A stretch of 64,000 nucleotides of DNA. It comes from Cellvibrio sp. PSBB006 (GTDB taxonomy: Bacteria > Pseudomonadota > Gammaproteobacteria > Pseudomonadales > Cellvibrionaceae). Shown here in pieces: positions 26,890 through 34,948 of this stretch. The first letter of the stretch is position 1. Each line of letters starts with the position of its first letter. Below the pieces are notes generated by a model. The model had not been told where the DNA came from. It ran no database searches and saw nothing but the letters and a program-made list of their open reading frames with translations. A program made the position numbers and the translations under genes. The stretch is taken from positions 558,001-622,000 of the forward strand of contig NZ_CP021382.1 of NCBI RefSeq assembly GCF_002162135.1. The letters are read 5' to 3'.

Positions 26890-27184
26890 TCCGCTTCCTT
26901 CTGTTATCTGAATTGACATTAGCACAACGCAAGTTTGGCGTTAGGCTCTATGTTTCGAAACCCTCAATTCAGGGATGAATTGAGGGAGCTACAGGGAGGT
27001 ATGCATGTGTTTTCGAAACATAGAGCCTAATGACAAACGAACTACGAAGCACCCTTGTAGTATTTATCACGAAGTTTGACCCTTGCACCCAACAAACAAT
27101 GTTGGGAAAATCCGCACTCTTTTTGGCGGGCTCTAGCGGCCCGCCGACTCGATTCCTTTATATTCCGGCAATCCCGAGGTGAAT
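26890..27184. other. 295-bp intergenic region before the flavodoxin gene
   Basis: Besides the 90-bp inverted repeat, the region contains a second hairpin, GGCGGGC/GCCCGCC (27125-27131 and 27139-27145), about 40 bases before the flavodoxin start. It is preceded, not followed, by T5 on the plus strand, so it does not look like a terminator for cpxP. No coding frame seen. Confidence 0.6.
26941..27030. mobile_element. 90-bp MITE-like element: perfect 20-bp inverted repeats around an inner hairpin
   Basis: TTAGGCTCTATGTTTCGAAA (26941-26960) is repeated exactly in inverse at 27011-27030. Inside is a second perfect 10-bp stem, CCCTCAATTC/GAATTGAGGG (26961-26970 and 26977-26986, loop AGGGAT), then 24 unpaired bases rich in AGGGA. 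Read as 18-bp terminal repeats bounded by TA on both sides, it resembles IS630/Tc1-type MITEs, which duplicate TA. No transposase is present. It could also be a structured RNA or repeat family member. The symmetry is seen directly; mobility is inferred. Confidence 0.6.
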
Positions 27185-27727
27185 GTGGGCAAGATAGGTC
27201 TGTTTTTCGGCAGTGACGAAGGTAATACCGAGCGTGTTGCCTACCGTATCCAGAAACGCTTCGGCGAAGATATGGTGGATGTGATGGATATTGCCGATGT
27301 TACCCAACTGGAATTTGCCGAGTACGACCGGATCATCCTTGGCATCCCCACCTGGGATTTTGGCCAGATTCAATCAGACTGGGAAGAATTCTGGGATGAC
27401 ATCGCCGCCGTGGATTTTGCTGGCAAGACGGTAGCCCTGTTCGGCTTGGGTGATCAGTTTGGCTACGGCGACTACTTTCTCGATGCCATGGGCATGCTGC
27501 ACGATGTCATTATCCAGTCCGGCCCGGTCATCGTCGGGCACTGGCCCACGGAAGGCTATGAATTTGACGCATCCAAAGCCGAGATTCCCGGTGCGGGCAT
27601 GTTTGTCGGCCTCGCATTGGATGAAGACCAGCAGGAACAACTGACCGCAGAGCGCCTTAATCGCTGGTGCGCCCAGGTTCACGCCGAGTTTGGCTTGGAT
27701 ACACCCTTGCAAGCCCTGGACGATTGA
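27185..27727 (+). CDS. Flavodoxin (FldA/FldB type)
   Basis: A 180-residue long-chain flavodoxin. The FMN phosphate loop is FFGSDEGNTERVA at the N-terminus. The flavin-stacking loops are GIPTWDFGQIQSDWEEFW and ALFGLGDQFGYGDYFLDAMG. Flavodoxins carry low-potential electrons to enzymes such as methionine synthase, IspG/IspH and biotin synthase. GTG 27185 is preferred because GAGG (27176-27179) lies 5 bases before it; GTG 27179, giving two extra residues (MNVGK), is possible. It is convergent with cmoB, with only four bases between the stops. Confidence 0.93.
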   Translation: MGKIGLFFGSDEGNTERVAYRIQKRFGEDMVDVMDIADVTQLEFAEYDRIILGIPTWDFGQIQSDWEEFWDDIAAVDFAGKTVALFGLGDQFGYGDYFLDAMGMLHDVIIQSGPVIVGHWPTEGYEFDASKAEIPGAGMFVGLALDEDQQEQLTAERLNRWCAQVHAEFGLDTPLQALDD

Positions 27728-27731
27728 TCAA

Positions 27732-28706
27732 TCAGGGCGCTTCCGCCAGAAATACGGCGCGAATCGGCGCCGGATGGCCCTCCGCCGTTAACGCCGGGTT
27801 CTCAGGATCGAGAAATTCCGGCAGGGAATGGAAGCGCATCCAGTGGGTGGAGCGTTGTTCATCCGCAGTGGTAGGGCAGACATCCGCCACCCGCGGATTC
27901 GCAAAACCCATCTTGCGCAGCCAGGACACCAGCGTGGCGCAACTGGGCAAGAACCAGACATTATTCATCATCGCGTAACGGCCTTCGGGCACCAGCACCT
28001 CGCCCATCTCTCCTTCAATAACCAGCGTTTCCAACACCAATTGTCCGCCGGGACGTAAGGCTTCTTTCAGTTCGCGCAGATGATCCATAGGCGAGCGCCG
28101 ATGGTAAAACACACCCATGGAAAACACCGTATCAAACGCCTGAAGTTTGGGAGGCAGGTCTTCTATACCTACCGGTAACACATCCACCGGAGCCTGCGCG
28201 TCAATCAGCTGTTTGATCATATGGAACTGCACGACGAAGCGCGGAGAGGGATCAATACCAACAACCCGTGAAGCGCCTGCGCCCAACATACGCCAACAGT
28301 GATAACCGTTGCCGCAGCCCACATCCAGAATCAGTCGATCCTTCAACGGCGTTAGATGCGGTAAAACCCGATCCCACTTCCAGTCCGAGCGCCATTCGGT
28401 ATCGATGTGAATCCCATGGACATGGTAGGGCCCTTTGCGCCAGGGAATGAGTTGTTCGAGGGCCGCGCGCAGCTGTGCGCGAGTGGTTTCATCACAATCA
28501 TCCGTGTTACCGATGACGACGCCACGCTGCAAATCGATCTGCGACGCTTTAACTGATGGCATTTGCATCAATGCCTGTTTCCAGCCCGGCAGATCACCGT
28601 AGCGTTGTTCGCTCAGGCCTGCAGCAATTTGAGCCGGCAAATCGGGCAGCCAGGGGGCGAGGGGCGTGTGGGGTAAGGCGGCGAGCAGAGCGTGGTAATC
28701 CATCAT
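27732..28706 (-). CDS. cmoB: tRNA U34 carboxymethyltransferase
   Basis: A 324-residue enzyme that transfers carboxymethyl from carboxy-SAM to 5-hydroxyuridine at tRNA position 34, forming cmo5U so that one tRNA can read several codons. The SAM-binding motif is [18 protein letters not shown], with [27 protein letters not shown] before it, a hallmark of CmoB. Length is normal. The start overlaps the cmoA stop in an ATGA, so the two are translationally coupled and the carboxy-SAM maker and user are produced together. Confidence 0.95.
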   Translation of the reverse strand: MMDYHALLAALPHTPLAPWLPDLPAQIAAGLSEQRYGDLPGWKQALMQMPSVKASQIDLQRGVVIGNTDDCDETTRAQLRAALEQLIPWRKGPYHVHGIHIDTEWRSDWKWDRVLPHLTPLKDRLILDVGCGNGYHCWRMLGAGASRVVGIDPSPRFVVQFHMIKQLIDAQAPVDVLPVGIEDLPPKLQAFDTVFSMGVFYHRRSPMDHLRELKEALRPGGQLVLETLVIEGEMGEVLVPEGRYAMMNNVWFLPSCATLVSWLRKMGFANPRVADVCPTTADEQRSTHWMRFHSLPEFLDPENPALTAEGHPAPIRAVFLAEAP

Positions 28707-29440
28707 GGTTTGATTGCAATCATGGAGGCGAAATTAAAACATTGAAACCAGACATCCACGCTGCCAAAACCTGCCTCTCGCAGACGTTGGCGATGGGTCG
28801 CCAGGGTTTCGGGAATCAGCACATTTTCAATTGCGGAGCGCTTACGGGCAATCTCCAGATCGCTGTAACCGTTGCTGCGTTTGAAATTGTGGTGCAATTC
28901 GATCATCAGTTCATGATGAGGCTGGTCTTCAAAGGCAACCTTTTCAGACAATATCAATACGCCGCCAGGCAATAAGCCCTCGTAAATGGCCGTTAGTACA
29001 GCCAGGCGCTGGTCAACCGGAATGAACTGTAAGGTGAAATTCAGAACCGCCATGGAGGCGCGCTCAATATTGATGTCTTGCACATCGCCACAGACCAGCT
29101 CTACAGAAATTTCCCCGCTGTCGGCGGCAATAACTTGTTGGCAGCGTTCAATCATCGCGGCTGAATTATCAACACCGAGGATTCGGGTATTGGCGGCCCG
29201 AATGCGATGACGCATCGCCAGGGTCGCTGCGCCCAGAGAGCAGCCGAGGTCATAGCAGACACTGTCCGCCTGAACATAGCGCTCGGCCAGGTTGCCAATC
29301 ATATTGATGATGGTGGCATACCCCGGAACTGAACGTTTGATCATATCCGGAAAAACATTGACGACGGTTTCATCAAAAACAAACGGCCCTGATTGGCCCA
29401 GGGGATTTGCATAAATGTTGTCGGGTTTATGGTCGGACAT
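28703..29440 (-). CDS. cmoA: Carboxy-S-adenosyl-L-methionine synthase
   Basis: A 245-residue SAM-dependent enzyme that converts SAM and prephenate to carboxy-SAM, the cofactor used by CmoB. The glycine-rich motif [16 protein letters not shown] (~residues 61-76) and the early [22 protein letters not shown] are characteristic. ATG 29440 is followed by the usual short disordered start. First gene of a cmoAB pair, divergent from the EAL protein gene with a 91-bp shared upstream region. Confidence 0.95.
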   Translation of the reverse strand: MSDHKPDNIYANPLGQSGPFVFDETVVNVFPDMIKRSVPGYATIINMIGNLAERYVQADSVCYDLGCSLGAATLAMRHRIRAANTRILGVDNSAAMIERCQQVIAADSGEISVELVCGDVQDINIERASMAVLNFTLQFIPVDQRLAVLTAIYEGLLPGGVLILSEKVAFEDQPHHELMIELHHNFKRSNGYSDLEIARKRSAIENVLIPETLATHRQRLREAGFGSVDVWFQCFNFASMIAIKP

Positions 29441-29531
29441 AGGTGTTGTCGGTTTGATAAATGGGGGCGCATTGTAACGCTCTGGCGGCAGGCAGAGTAG
29501 TTAAGTTTGTGTAAAAACGGCCCTGGTATCG

Positions 29532-31370
29532 ATGCAATTTCATCAAAACGTCACAATTCAAAACGATGATATTGCGATGAATACACGCCAATCCCTTCCC
29601 TCTGTAAACGCTCTTTCTCCCGCGCAACCGGACCTGCACAGAGAATTGCAGCGCTTGATTGATTTACGTTTGCTGACGCCATTATTTCAGCCAATTTTTG
29701 CGCTCGACAGCCTTCGAATTCTTGGCTATGAAGCCTTGATTCGCGGCCCGGAAAATAGCCCGCTGCATACACCTGATCAACTCTTTGCTGCGGCGCGCTC
29801 GGCTCGTCATCTGGCGAGCCTGGAATATGCGTGTCGCGAAGCATCCTGTCACCAGTTCGTGAGCCTGGGTTTGCCCGGGAAGTTATTTCTCAATATGTCG
29901 CCCCTGAGTTTCACTGACAGTAATTACCGCGATGGTGTAACCCGGGAAATCCTCCAACGTGTCGGTTTAAACGCAGAACGCTTGGTATTTGAATTGACAG
30001 AGAACCAGCCGTTGGATGAGTTCGAATTGTTGCGTTCCGCATCGGACCATTTCAAGCGGCAAGGGTTTGCAGTGGCACTGGATGATCTGGGAGCCGGTTA
30101 CGCGGGCCTGCGGGTATGGAGTGAGTTGCGACCCGATTATGTGAAGATTGATCGCCACTTTATCAGCGGAATCGATCAGGATGCGGTGAAGCGGGAATTT
30201 GTTCGTGCGATGCTCGATATTGCCCATCGCATGGGCAATAAAGTGATCGCAGAAGGCATAGAGACTGCTGCCGAATTGCGCACCTTGATCGCGATGGGCG
30301 TGGAGTATGCGCAAGGTTATTATCTGGCGCGGCCCATGGCAGAGCCAATGCGCCAGGCTCCCCCGGTATTATCCGGTTTTCAGCGCGAACGCTTTCCCCG
30401 TCATCCGGATTTTTTTCACCGCACCGTGGGCGACATACTGGCTGACTCGGTAGTCGTTTCGCCCGGCACGCCAGCGGCGGACGTCGTCAAGATGTTTCGC
30501 GCGGATGTGCGCCTGACCTGTGTCCCCGTTGTTGCCGGCAATCAACCGATCGGTATGGTCAGTCGTGTGGAATTATTGAATATCTTCGCGCAGCGCTACG
30601 GTCATGAGTTGCACTCCACGAAATTGATTACCGAGTTTGTCAGCCCACTGTCCCTGACGTTGGAAATTGATACTGAACTTAAAGTAGCAGGCCAACTGAT
30701 CACAGAAGATCCCCAGCAAAACCTGAGTGTAGATTTTATTATCAGCGAGCAAGGGTTATATCGTGGGGTAGGTACAGTGCGGAATCTTTTGCGCTGTATC
30801 ACGGAAGAAAAATTGCGCGCTGCGCGCCACAGTAATCCGTTAACGCAATTGCCGGGTAATGTCCCGCTGTATGAATGGATTGATTACCTGCTTAACAGCT
30901 ACACGGAATTTGTGGTGGCCTATTGCGATATCAATCAATTCAAGCCATTTAATGACACTTTTGGTTATAGTTATGGTGATGAAGTCATTGTGAAACTGGG
31001 GCAGTTGCTGATGGCGAATGTGGATACGGAAAAAGATTTTGTTGGTCATGTAGGCGGTGACGATTTCATCGTTGTATTTCGCAGTGAGGACTGGCGCGCG
31101 CGATGCGAAGATATTCTGGCGTCGTTTACGGATGTCTATCACACCGTTCTGCCCACACCGCAGAGTGAATACTGGAGCCATGATCGCGAAGGTAACCGCC
31201 AGCGTTTTGGTCCACTGACGCTTGCAATAGGTTGTGTTCAACCCGATCCGCTGGCATGTATGACGCACCATCAGGTTTCCTTGCTTCTGGCCGATGCAAA
31301 ACACAGTGCCAAGCGAGGTAATGGAAACTGTATATTCGAGTCGCGCCGTCGCACACCTTATCCTTCCTGA
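29532..31370 (+). CDS. EAL-CBS-GGDEF c-di-GMP signalling protein
   Basis: A 612-residue soluble protein. The EAL phosphodiesterase domain (~38-280) has its catalytic set intact: EALIR (67-71), NMSP, FELTE, LDDLGAGY, KIDR, EGIET and QGYYLARP. A CBS pair (~300-425) follows. The GGDEF domain (~430-605) has GGDDF (508-512) in place of GG(D/E)EF and lacks an RxxD I-site (TEKD at that position). Prediction: an active phosphodiesterase with a weak, altered or regulatory GGDEF domain, tuned by nucleotide binding to the CBS pair. ATG 29532 is assumed; ATG 29577 is an alternative, neither having a clear ribosome site. Confidence 0.88.
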   Translation: MQFHQNVTIQNDDIAMNTRQSLPSVNALSPAQPDLHRELQRLIDLRLLTPLFQPIFALDSLRILGYEALIRGPENSPLHTPDQLFAAARSARHLASLEYACREASCHQFVSLGLPGKLFLNMSPLSFTDSNYRDGVTREILQRVGLNAERLVFELTENQPLDEFELLRSASDHFKRQGFAVALDDLGAGYAGLRVWSELRPDYVKIDRHFISGIDQDAVKREFVRAMLDIAHRMGNKVIAEGIETAAELRTLIAMGVEYAQGYYLARPMAEPMRQAPPVLSGFQRERFPRHPDFFHRTVGDILADSVVVSPGTPAADVVKMFRADVRLTCVPVVAGNQPIGMVSRVELLNIFAQRYGHELHSTKLITEFVSPLSLTLEIDTELKVAGQLITEDPQQNLSVDFIISEQGLYRGVGTVRNLLRCITEEKLRAARHSNPLTQLPGNVPLYEWIDYLLNSYTEFVVAYCDINQFKPFNDTFGYSYGDEVIVKLGQLLMANVDTEKDFVGHVGGDDFIVVFRSEDWRARCEDILASFTDVYHTVLPTPQSEYWSHDREGNRQRFGPLTLAIGCVQPDPLACMTHHQVSLLLADAKHSAKRGNGNCIFESRRRTPYPS

Positions 31371-31460
31371 TTCTCAATTTTTCTTGCTCTGGCACTTTTC
31401 TCCCGGATAAATTGGACTATGCTCCAACAATAGCTTTTTTGGATTGGAGAGAGGCTCCCT

Positions 31461-33092
31461 ATGGCTGAGGCGGAATACCATAAGCTACACGCCTTGATAG
31501 TAGACGACTTCGATAGCTTTCGTGTGACTGTCAGTAATATGTTGCAGGACATCGGTATTCAGTTCATTGACAGCGCCGTTAATGGTGCCGATGCCCTGCG
31601 TCACTGCAAGAATAAATCCTACGATCTGATTCTGTGTGATCATAACCTGGGCAAGGGGAAAACCGGCCAGCAGGTTTTGGAAGATTTGCGCGAGAATGGC
31701 CACCTTAACCGTTATGCCTTATTTGTATTGATTTCGGCGGAGTCGAGTAAAAGTATCATCATGGCCGCCTATGATTACGAGCCAGATGCCTATCTCACCA
31801 AACCCATCACCACCAAAGCCTTGCAGCAACGCCTGGGTCGTTTGTTTGCACAGCGTGCGCGCATGTTGCCGATTATGCAGGCAATGGATGATGAACGATG
31901 GGAGATTGCCGAAGCCTTGTGCCTGCGTGAGATCAAAGACAGTGGGCGCTATGCCAATCAGTGTCAAAAATTTCTGGGGCAGCTCTATATCCTCACTGGC
32001 CACTATGAGAAAGCCGAGACAGTTTATCGGGATGTGCTGGACGTGCGACAACTGGATTGGGCGCAAGTGGGGATGGCGCGGGTTAAAAAATTGCAAGGCG
32101 ATCTGGTGAGCGCCCAGCAGTGGCTTGAAGACGTGATGAGTACCAATCCCTTATGCATGAAAGCATACGATCTTCAAGCTGAGATTTATCGCGAACAGCC
32201 TCTGCATAAACGCTTGCAGGACGTATTACAGCAGGCCGTGGAAATATCGCCTCTGTCAATCTTGCGGCAACAACAATTGGGCGATATCGCCATGATGAAT
32301 AATGATGCTGAAACAGCAGCCAACGCGTATCGACGAACCGTGCGCCTCGGTGAAAACTCTTATTATGATCGATTGGAGAATCACACGGGCTTTGCGCGGG
32401 CAACGCTGGCGTTATTCCGTGAAGATAAAATACTGGCCAAACCCTTATTGCGTGAGGCGCTGAAAACGATGGCGGAACTGGAACAACGTTTCAGCAAAAC
32501 GCCCGAAGAAAAAGTTGAAACACAACTGATTGAATCGCAACTGCTTGCATCCAATGGCGAAGCGAAGAAAGCAGAAGAGCTATTACAAAATGCGCGTAAT
32601 TTGAGTGCGAACATTGAGGCCTTGCCCATTGATACTGAGGTGGAATTGGTTCGGGCCTATACCGCTACCGGCCAAAAAAATATGGCGGATGAACTGACTC
32701 GTAGCTTGTTGGAACGCTATAAAGGTTCGGAGCGAGACCTGGAAAAACTGGATGCGTTGCTGGAAGAGCCCGCCAGTGAGAAAAACCGCTCCCTGGTGGC
32801 ATCTATAAATAAAAAGGGTATTGCTTGTTACGAGTCTCAAGACTATGACGCGGCGATTCAATGCTTTAAAGATGCATTGCAAACTTTCCCAAACCACATC
32901 GGTATTCGTTTAAATCTGGTGCAAGCGTTGGTGGATAAATTAAAGCTGGATGTTGACGCCGCTTCCATGGATCTGGCAATCGATACCCTGGCGCAGATCG
33001 ACGATAAAATCGTGCCGACCCATGACCAATATCGACGCTTTCGCCAATTGCAGGACATGTTGCGCAACCTCGATAACAACCGTCGACGTTGA
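31461..33092 (+). CDS. Response regulator with receiver domain and long TPR-like output
   Basis: A 543-residue cytoplasmic protein. The N-terminal receiver (8-125) is complete: Asp15/Asp16, phospho-acceptor Asp60 (ILCDHN), Ser92 in the switch position and Lys114 (YLTKP). The rest is helical with TPR-type repeats (FLGQLYILTGHYEKAETVYRDVL, IAMMNNDAETAANAYRRTVRLGE, KKGIACYESQDYDAAIQCFKDALQTFP). There is no DNA-binding or enzymatic output, so it probably acts by protein-protein contact. GAGAGAGG precedes ATG 31461. The kinase gene starts 22 bp later, giving a likely cognate pair. Confidence 0.88.
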   Translation: MAEAEYHKLHALIVDDFDSFRVTVSNMLQDIGIQFIDSAVNGADALRHCKNKSYDLILCDHNLGKGKTGQQVLEDLRENGHLNRYALFVLISAESSKSIIMAAYDYEPDAYLTKPITTKALQQRLGRLFAQRARMLPIMQAMDDERWEIAEALCLREIKDSGRYANQCQKFLGQLYILTGHYEKAETVYRDVLDVRQLDWAQVGMARVKKLQGDLVSAQQWLEDVMSTNPLCMKAYDLQAEIYREQPLHKRLQDVLQQAVEISPLSILRQQQLGDIAMMNNDAETAANAYRRTVRLGENSYYDRLENHTGFARATLALFREDKILAKPLLREALKTMAELEQRFSKTPEEKVETQLIESQLLASNGEAKKAEELLQNARNLSANIEALPIDTEVELVRAYTATGQKNMADELTRSLLERYKGSERDLEKLDALLEEPASEKNRSLVASINKKGIACYESQDYDAAIQCFKDALQTFPNHIGIRLNLVQALVDKLKLDVDAASMDLAIDTLAQIDDKIVPTHDQYRRFRQLQDMLRNLDNNRRR

Positions 33093-33114
33093 TCCATTTT
33101 TGTGAGCGTTTTAT

Positions 33115-33828
33115 ATGATTGATGATAACGATATGACCTCTGCCAAAGACACGCCTCTGGATTTCGCCTTTGTGCTGGCGTCCAGTGTTCACGATATGAA
33201 GAACTCCCTGGGGATGCTGCTGAACACGCTTGCGACCATGATGGAAAAGTCTCCACCACAAGATGCGGAACAGACCAGAACCTATGCCGTACTGGAATAT
33301 GAGGCCGCGCGAATCAACAGTGAGTTGGTTCAACTCTTGTCGCTTTACCGGATGCAGCATGAACACCTGTTAGTGCAGATAGATGAGCACCATGTCATTG
33401 ATGTACTTGAAGAACAGCTGGCTCGTAACGATATGCTATTTCGTACACGGGGTATTCATTTGCAGCTGGATTGCGACGAAGATTTGAGTTGGTATTTTGA
33501 CGGGGAGCTGATCGGTGGTGTGATAAATAATATTCTGGTGAACTGTGCGCGCTACTGTCGCAGTACTTTGCTGGTTTCTGCCAAGATTATCGACAATAAA
33601 CTCTGCATAGCCATAGCCGATGATGGTCAGGGTTATCCCGCCAGTATGTTAGCTGCACCGCATGAGATAAATGCCGGCGTATCATTTTCTTCCGGTAGCA
33701 CTAACCTTGGGTTATTGTTTGCGCATCGTGTTGCGGCTTTGCATCGCTCCCGCGAGCAGCAGGGTTACATTCAACTGGCCAATCAGGGCCCTTTGGGTGG
33801 TGGTGTGTTTCAACTTTGGTTGCCTTAG
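33115..33828 (+). CDS. Small soluble sensor histidine kinase
   Basis: A 237-residue kinase with no membrane segment or recognisable sensor domain. The dimerisation/phosphoacceptor helix carries SSVHDMKNSLGML (His26, HDxKN type). The ATPase domain has N-box VINNILVNCARYC, G1 ADDGQGYP and G2 GSTNLGLLFA. With almost nothing before the H-box, its input must come from a partner protein, plausibly the receiver-TPR protein encoded 22 bp upstream. Genes downstream (FHA, DUF5610) lie after a 134-bp gap with its own repeats, so they may be separately controlled. Confidence 0.88.
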   Translation: MIDDNDMTSAKDTPLDFAFVLASSVHDMKNSLGMLLNTLATMMEKSPPQDAEQTRTYAVLEYEAARINSELVQLLSLYRMQHEHLLVQIDEHHVIDVLEEQLARNDMLFRTRGIHLQLDCDEDLSWYFDGELIGGVINNILVNCARYCRSTLLVSAKIIDNKLCIAIADDGQGYPASMLAAPHEINAGVSFSSGSTNLGLLFAHRVAALHRSREQQGYIQLANQGPLGGGVFQLWLP

Positions 33829-33881
33829 TAATCTATCCAAGTGATTCACAGTTGAAATGCGGCGCATGCTATAGCATTATC

Positions 33882-33949
33882 CGCGGTGCCCTCCGAATTA
33901 ACCCGGTGCTCTTTAGGCCTGGTGCTCTCTAGACCCGGTGCTCTCTAAA
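33882..33949 (+). repeat. 16-bp tandem repeats upstream of the FHA gene
   Basis: Three consecutive 16-bp units start at 33902, 33918 and 33934, each CCYGGTGCTCTYTARR. A degenerate fourth copy (CGCGGTGCCCTCCGAA) begins at 33882. The last unit ends about 13 bp before the FHA start codon, overlapping the expected promoter or leader. Could be operator sites or a chance expansion. Confidence 0.8.
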
Positions 33950-33962
33950 TAAGGAACCTTAT

Positions 33963-34871
33963 ATGCTAAAAATCCGCTTCAAAAACAATAAATATAATGC
34001 GGTATGGTTAGTAGAACCAAAGGTATCCATTGGTCGGCTTATAACCAATGATCTGGTTGTCGATGATGCAGACGTTGCCGATAGTCACATTGAAGTTCTG
34101 GTCGAGCACGAACAACTTACCTTGAAAAATCTGGTGCCTGAAAAACCGGTCAAGGTGAATGACGAGGAAGTCTCCAGTATTTGCACATTGAAACCGGATG
34201 ATGTGATCACGCTTGGAGCAGTAGAGCTTCAGGTAATTGATCCCAAACGCGAACCCAAGGAAGCGGTAGTCGAAGCTGGTAATGTCACCCAACTACGAAC
34301 ACCAACACCCAAGACAACCGGTTGGGCATTGAAAGCTAATCACACCGCGCTGGCTAATCGTGTTTTTCCTATCAAGGAAATGACCATCGTGGGGCGCGCT
34401 ACCGAATGCGACATCAGTCTTGCCGCTGCACACTTGTCCCGCCGACACGCACAATTGCAAGTGCTGGACGGACTCCTTTATGTCAAAGATCTGGGGTCCG
34501 CCAACGGCACCTTTGTGAATGGAAAACAAGTAACAGAGGCGAGGGTAAAGCGCGGCGACGAGCTTCGCTTTGATACTCTCAGTTTTGGTGTAATAGGCCC
34601 TACGACTGATGACCTGGCCAAAACCACGGTGCGTTCGCCGGCATCAAAAGTGCCGGATGCAACGCCGATCCCGAAAACCAAACCTATCGCCAAACCCCGC
34701 CAATCTGCACATGTTGCTGGTGATGTGAAAGCGGCCGGTCAACGTTCAATTCACGCGCGACCTTCCCAGCCTCGCGAGGAAGATACGCCCAGACATGGTC
34801 GGATGGGGCTGGCGTTATTGGTGATTATTGCCGTGGTAGTGGTTGCCGCACTTTATTTCACCCGCCGTTAA
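33963..34871 (+). CDS. Membrane-anchored protein with two FHA domains
   Basis: A 302-residue protein. A first, divergent FHA domain (~18-95) opens VSIGRLITNDLVVDDADVADSHIEV. A second, canonical FHA domain (~138-212) has VGRATECDISL, HLSRRHAQL and GSANGTFVNG, the phosphothreonine-binding residues. A basic/proline-rich linker leads to one C-terminal membrane helix (~281-299, LALLVIIAVVVVAALYF), so it is tail-anchored with FHA domains in the cytoplasm. FHA domains read Thr phosphorylation, but no Ser/Thr kinase is encoded nearby. AAGGAA precedes the ATG. Partners unknown. Confidence 0.88.
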   Translation: MLKIRFKNNKYNAVWLVEPKVSIGRLITNDLVVDDADVADSHIEVLVEHEQLTLKNLVPEKPVKVNDEEVSSICTLKPDDVITLGAVELQVIDPKREPKEAVVEAGNVTQLRTPTPKTTGWALKANHTALANRVFPIKEMTIVGRATECDISLAAAHLSRRHAQLQVLDGLLYVKDLGSANGTFVNGKQVTEARVKRGDELRFDTLSFGVIGPTTDDLAKTTVRSPASKVPDATPIPKTKPIAKPRQSAHVAGDVKAAGQRSIHARPSQPREEDTPRHGRMGLALLVIIAVVVVAALYFTRR

Positions 34872-34876
34872 AAAAG

Positions 34877-34903
34877 CGGCTAAAGTTGATTAAACTTTGG
34901 CCG
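34877..34903 (+). terminator. Hairpin after the FHA gene
   Basis: CGGCTAAAGTT (34877-34887) pairs with AACTTTGGCCG (34893-34903), an 11-bp stem with one G-T pair and a 5-base loop, six bases after the stop codon. No T-run follows on the plus strand, so termination may be partial. Confidence 0.5.
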
Positions 34904-34948
34904 ATAACCCTCAGTAATCGACGTTGATTAAGCTGTTATGGGGGTTCA

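Noticed and set aside
27125..27145. GGCGGGC/GCCCGCC hairpin as a terminator for cpxP
   Set aside because: The T-run is on the wrong side for a plus-strand terminator and the hairpin is over 230 bp past the gene.
33882..33949. 16-bp repeats as a possible CRISPR fragment
   Set aside because: Units are contiguous with no spacers, too short, and no cas gene is present.
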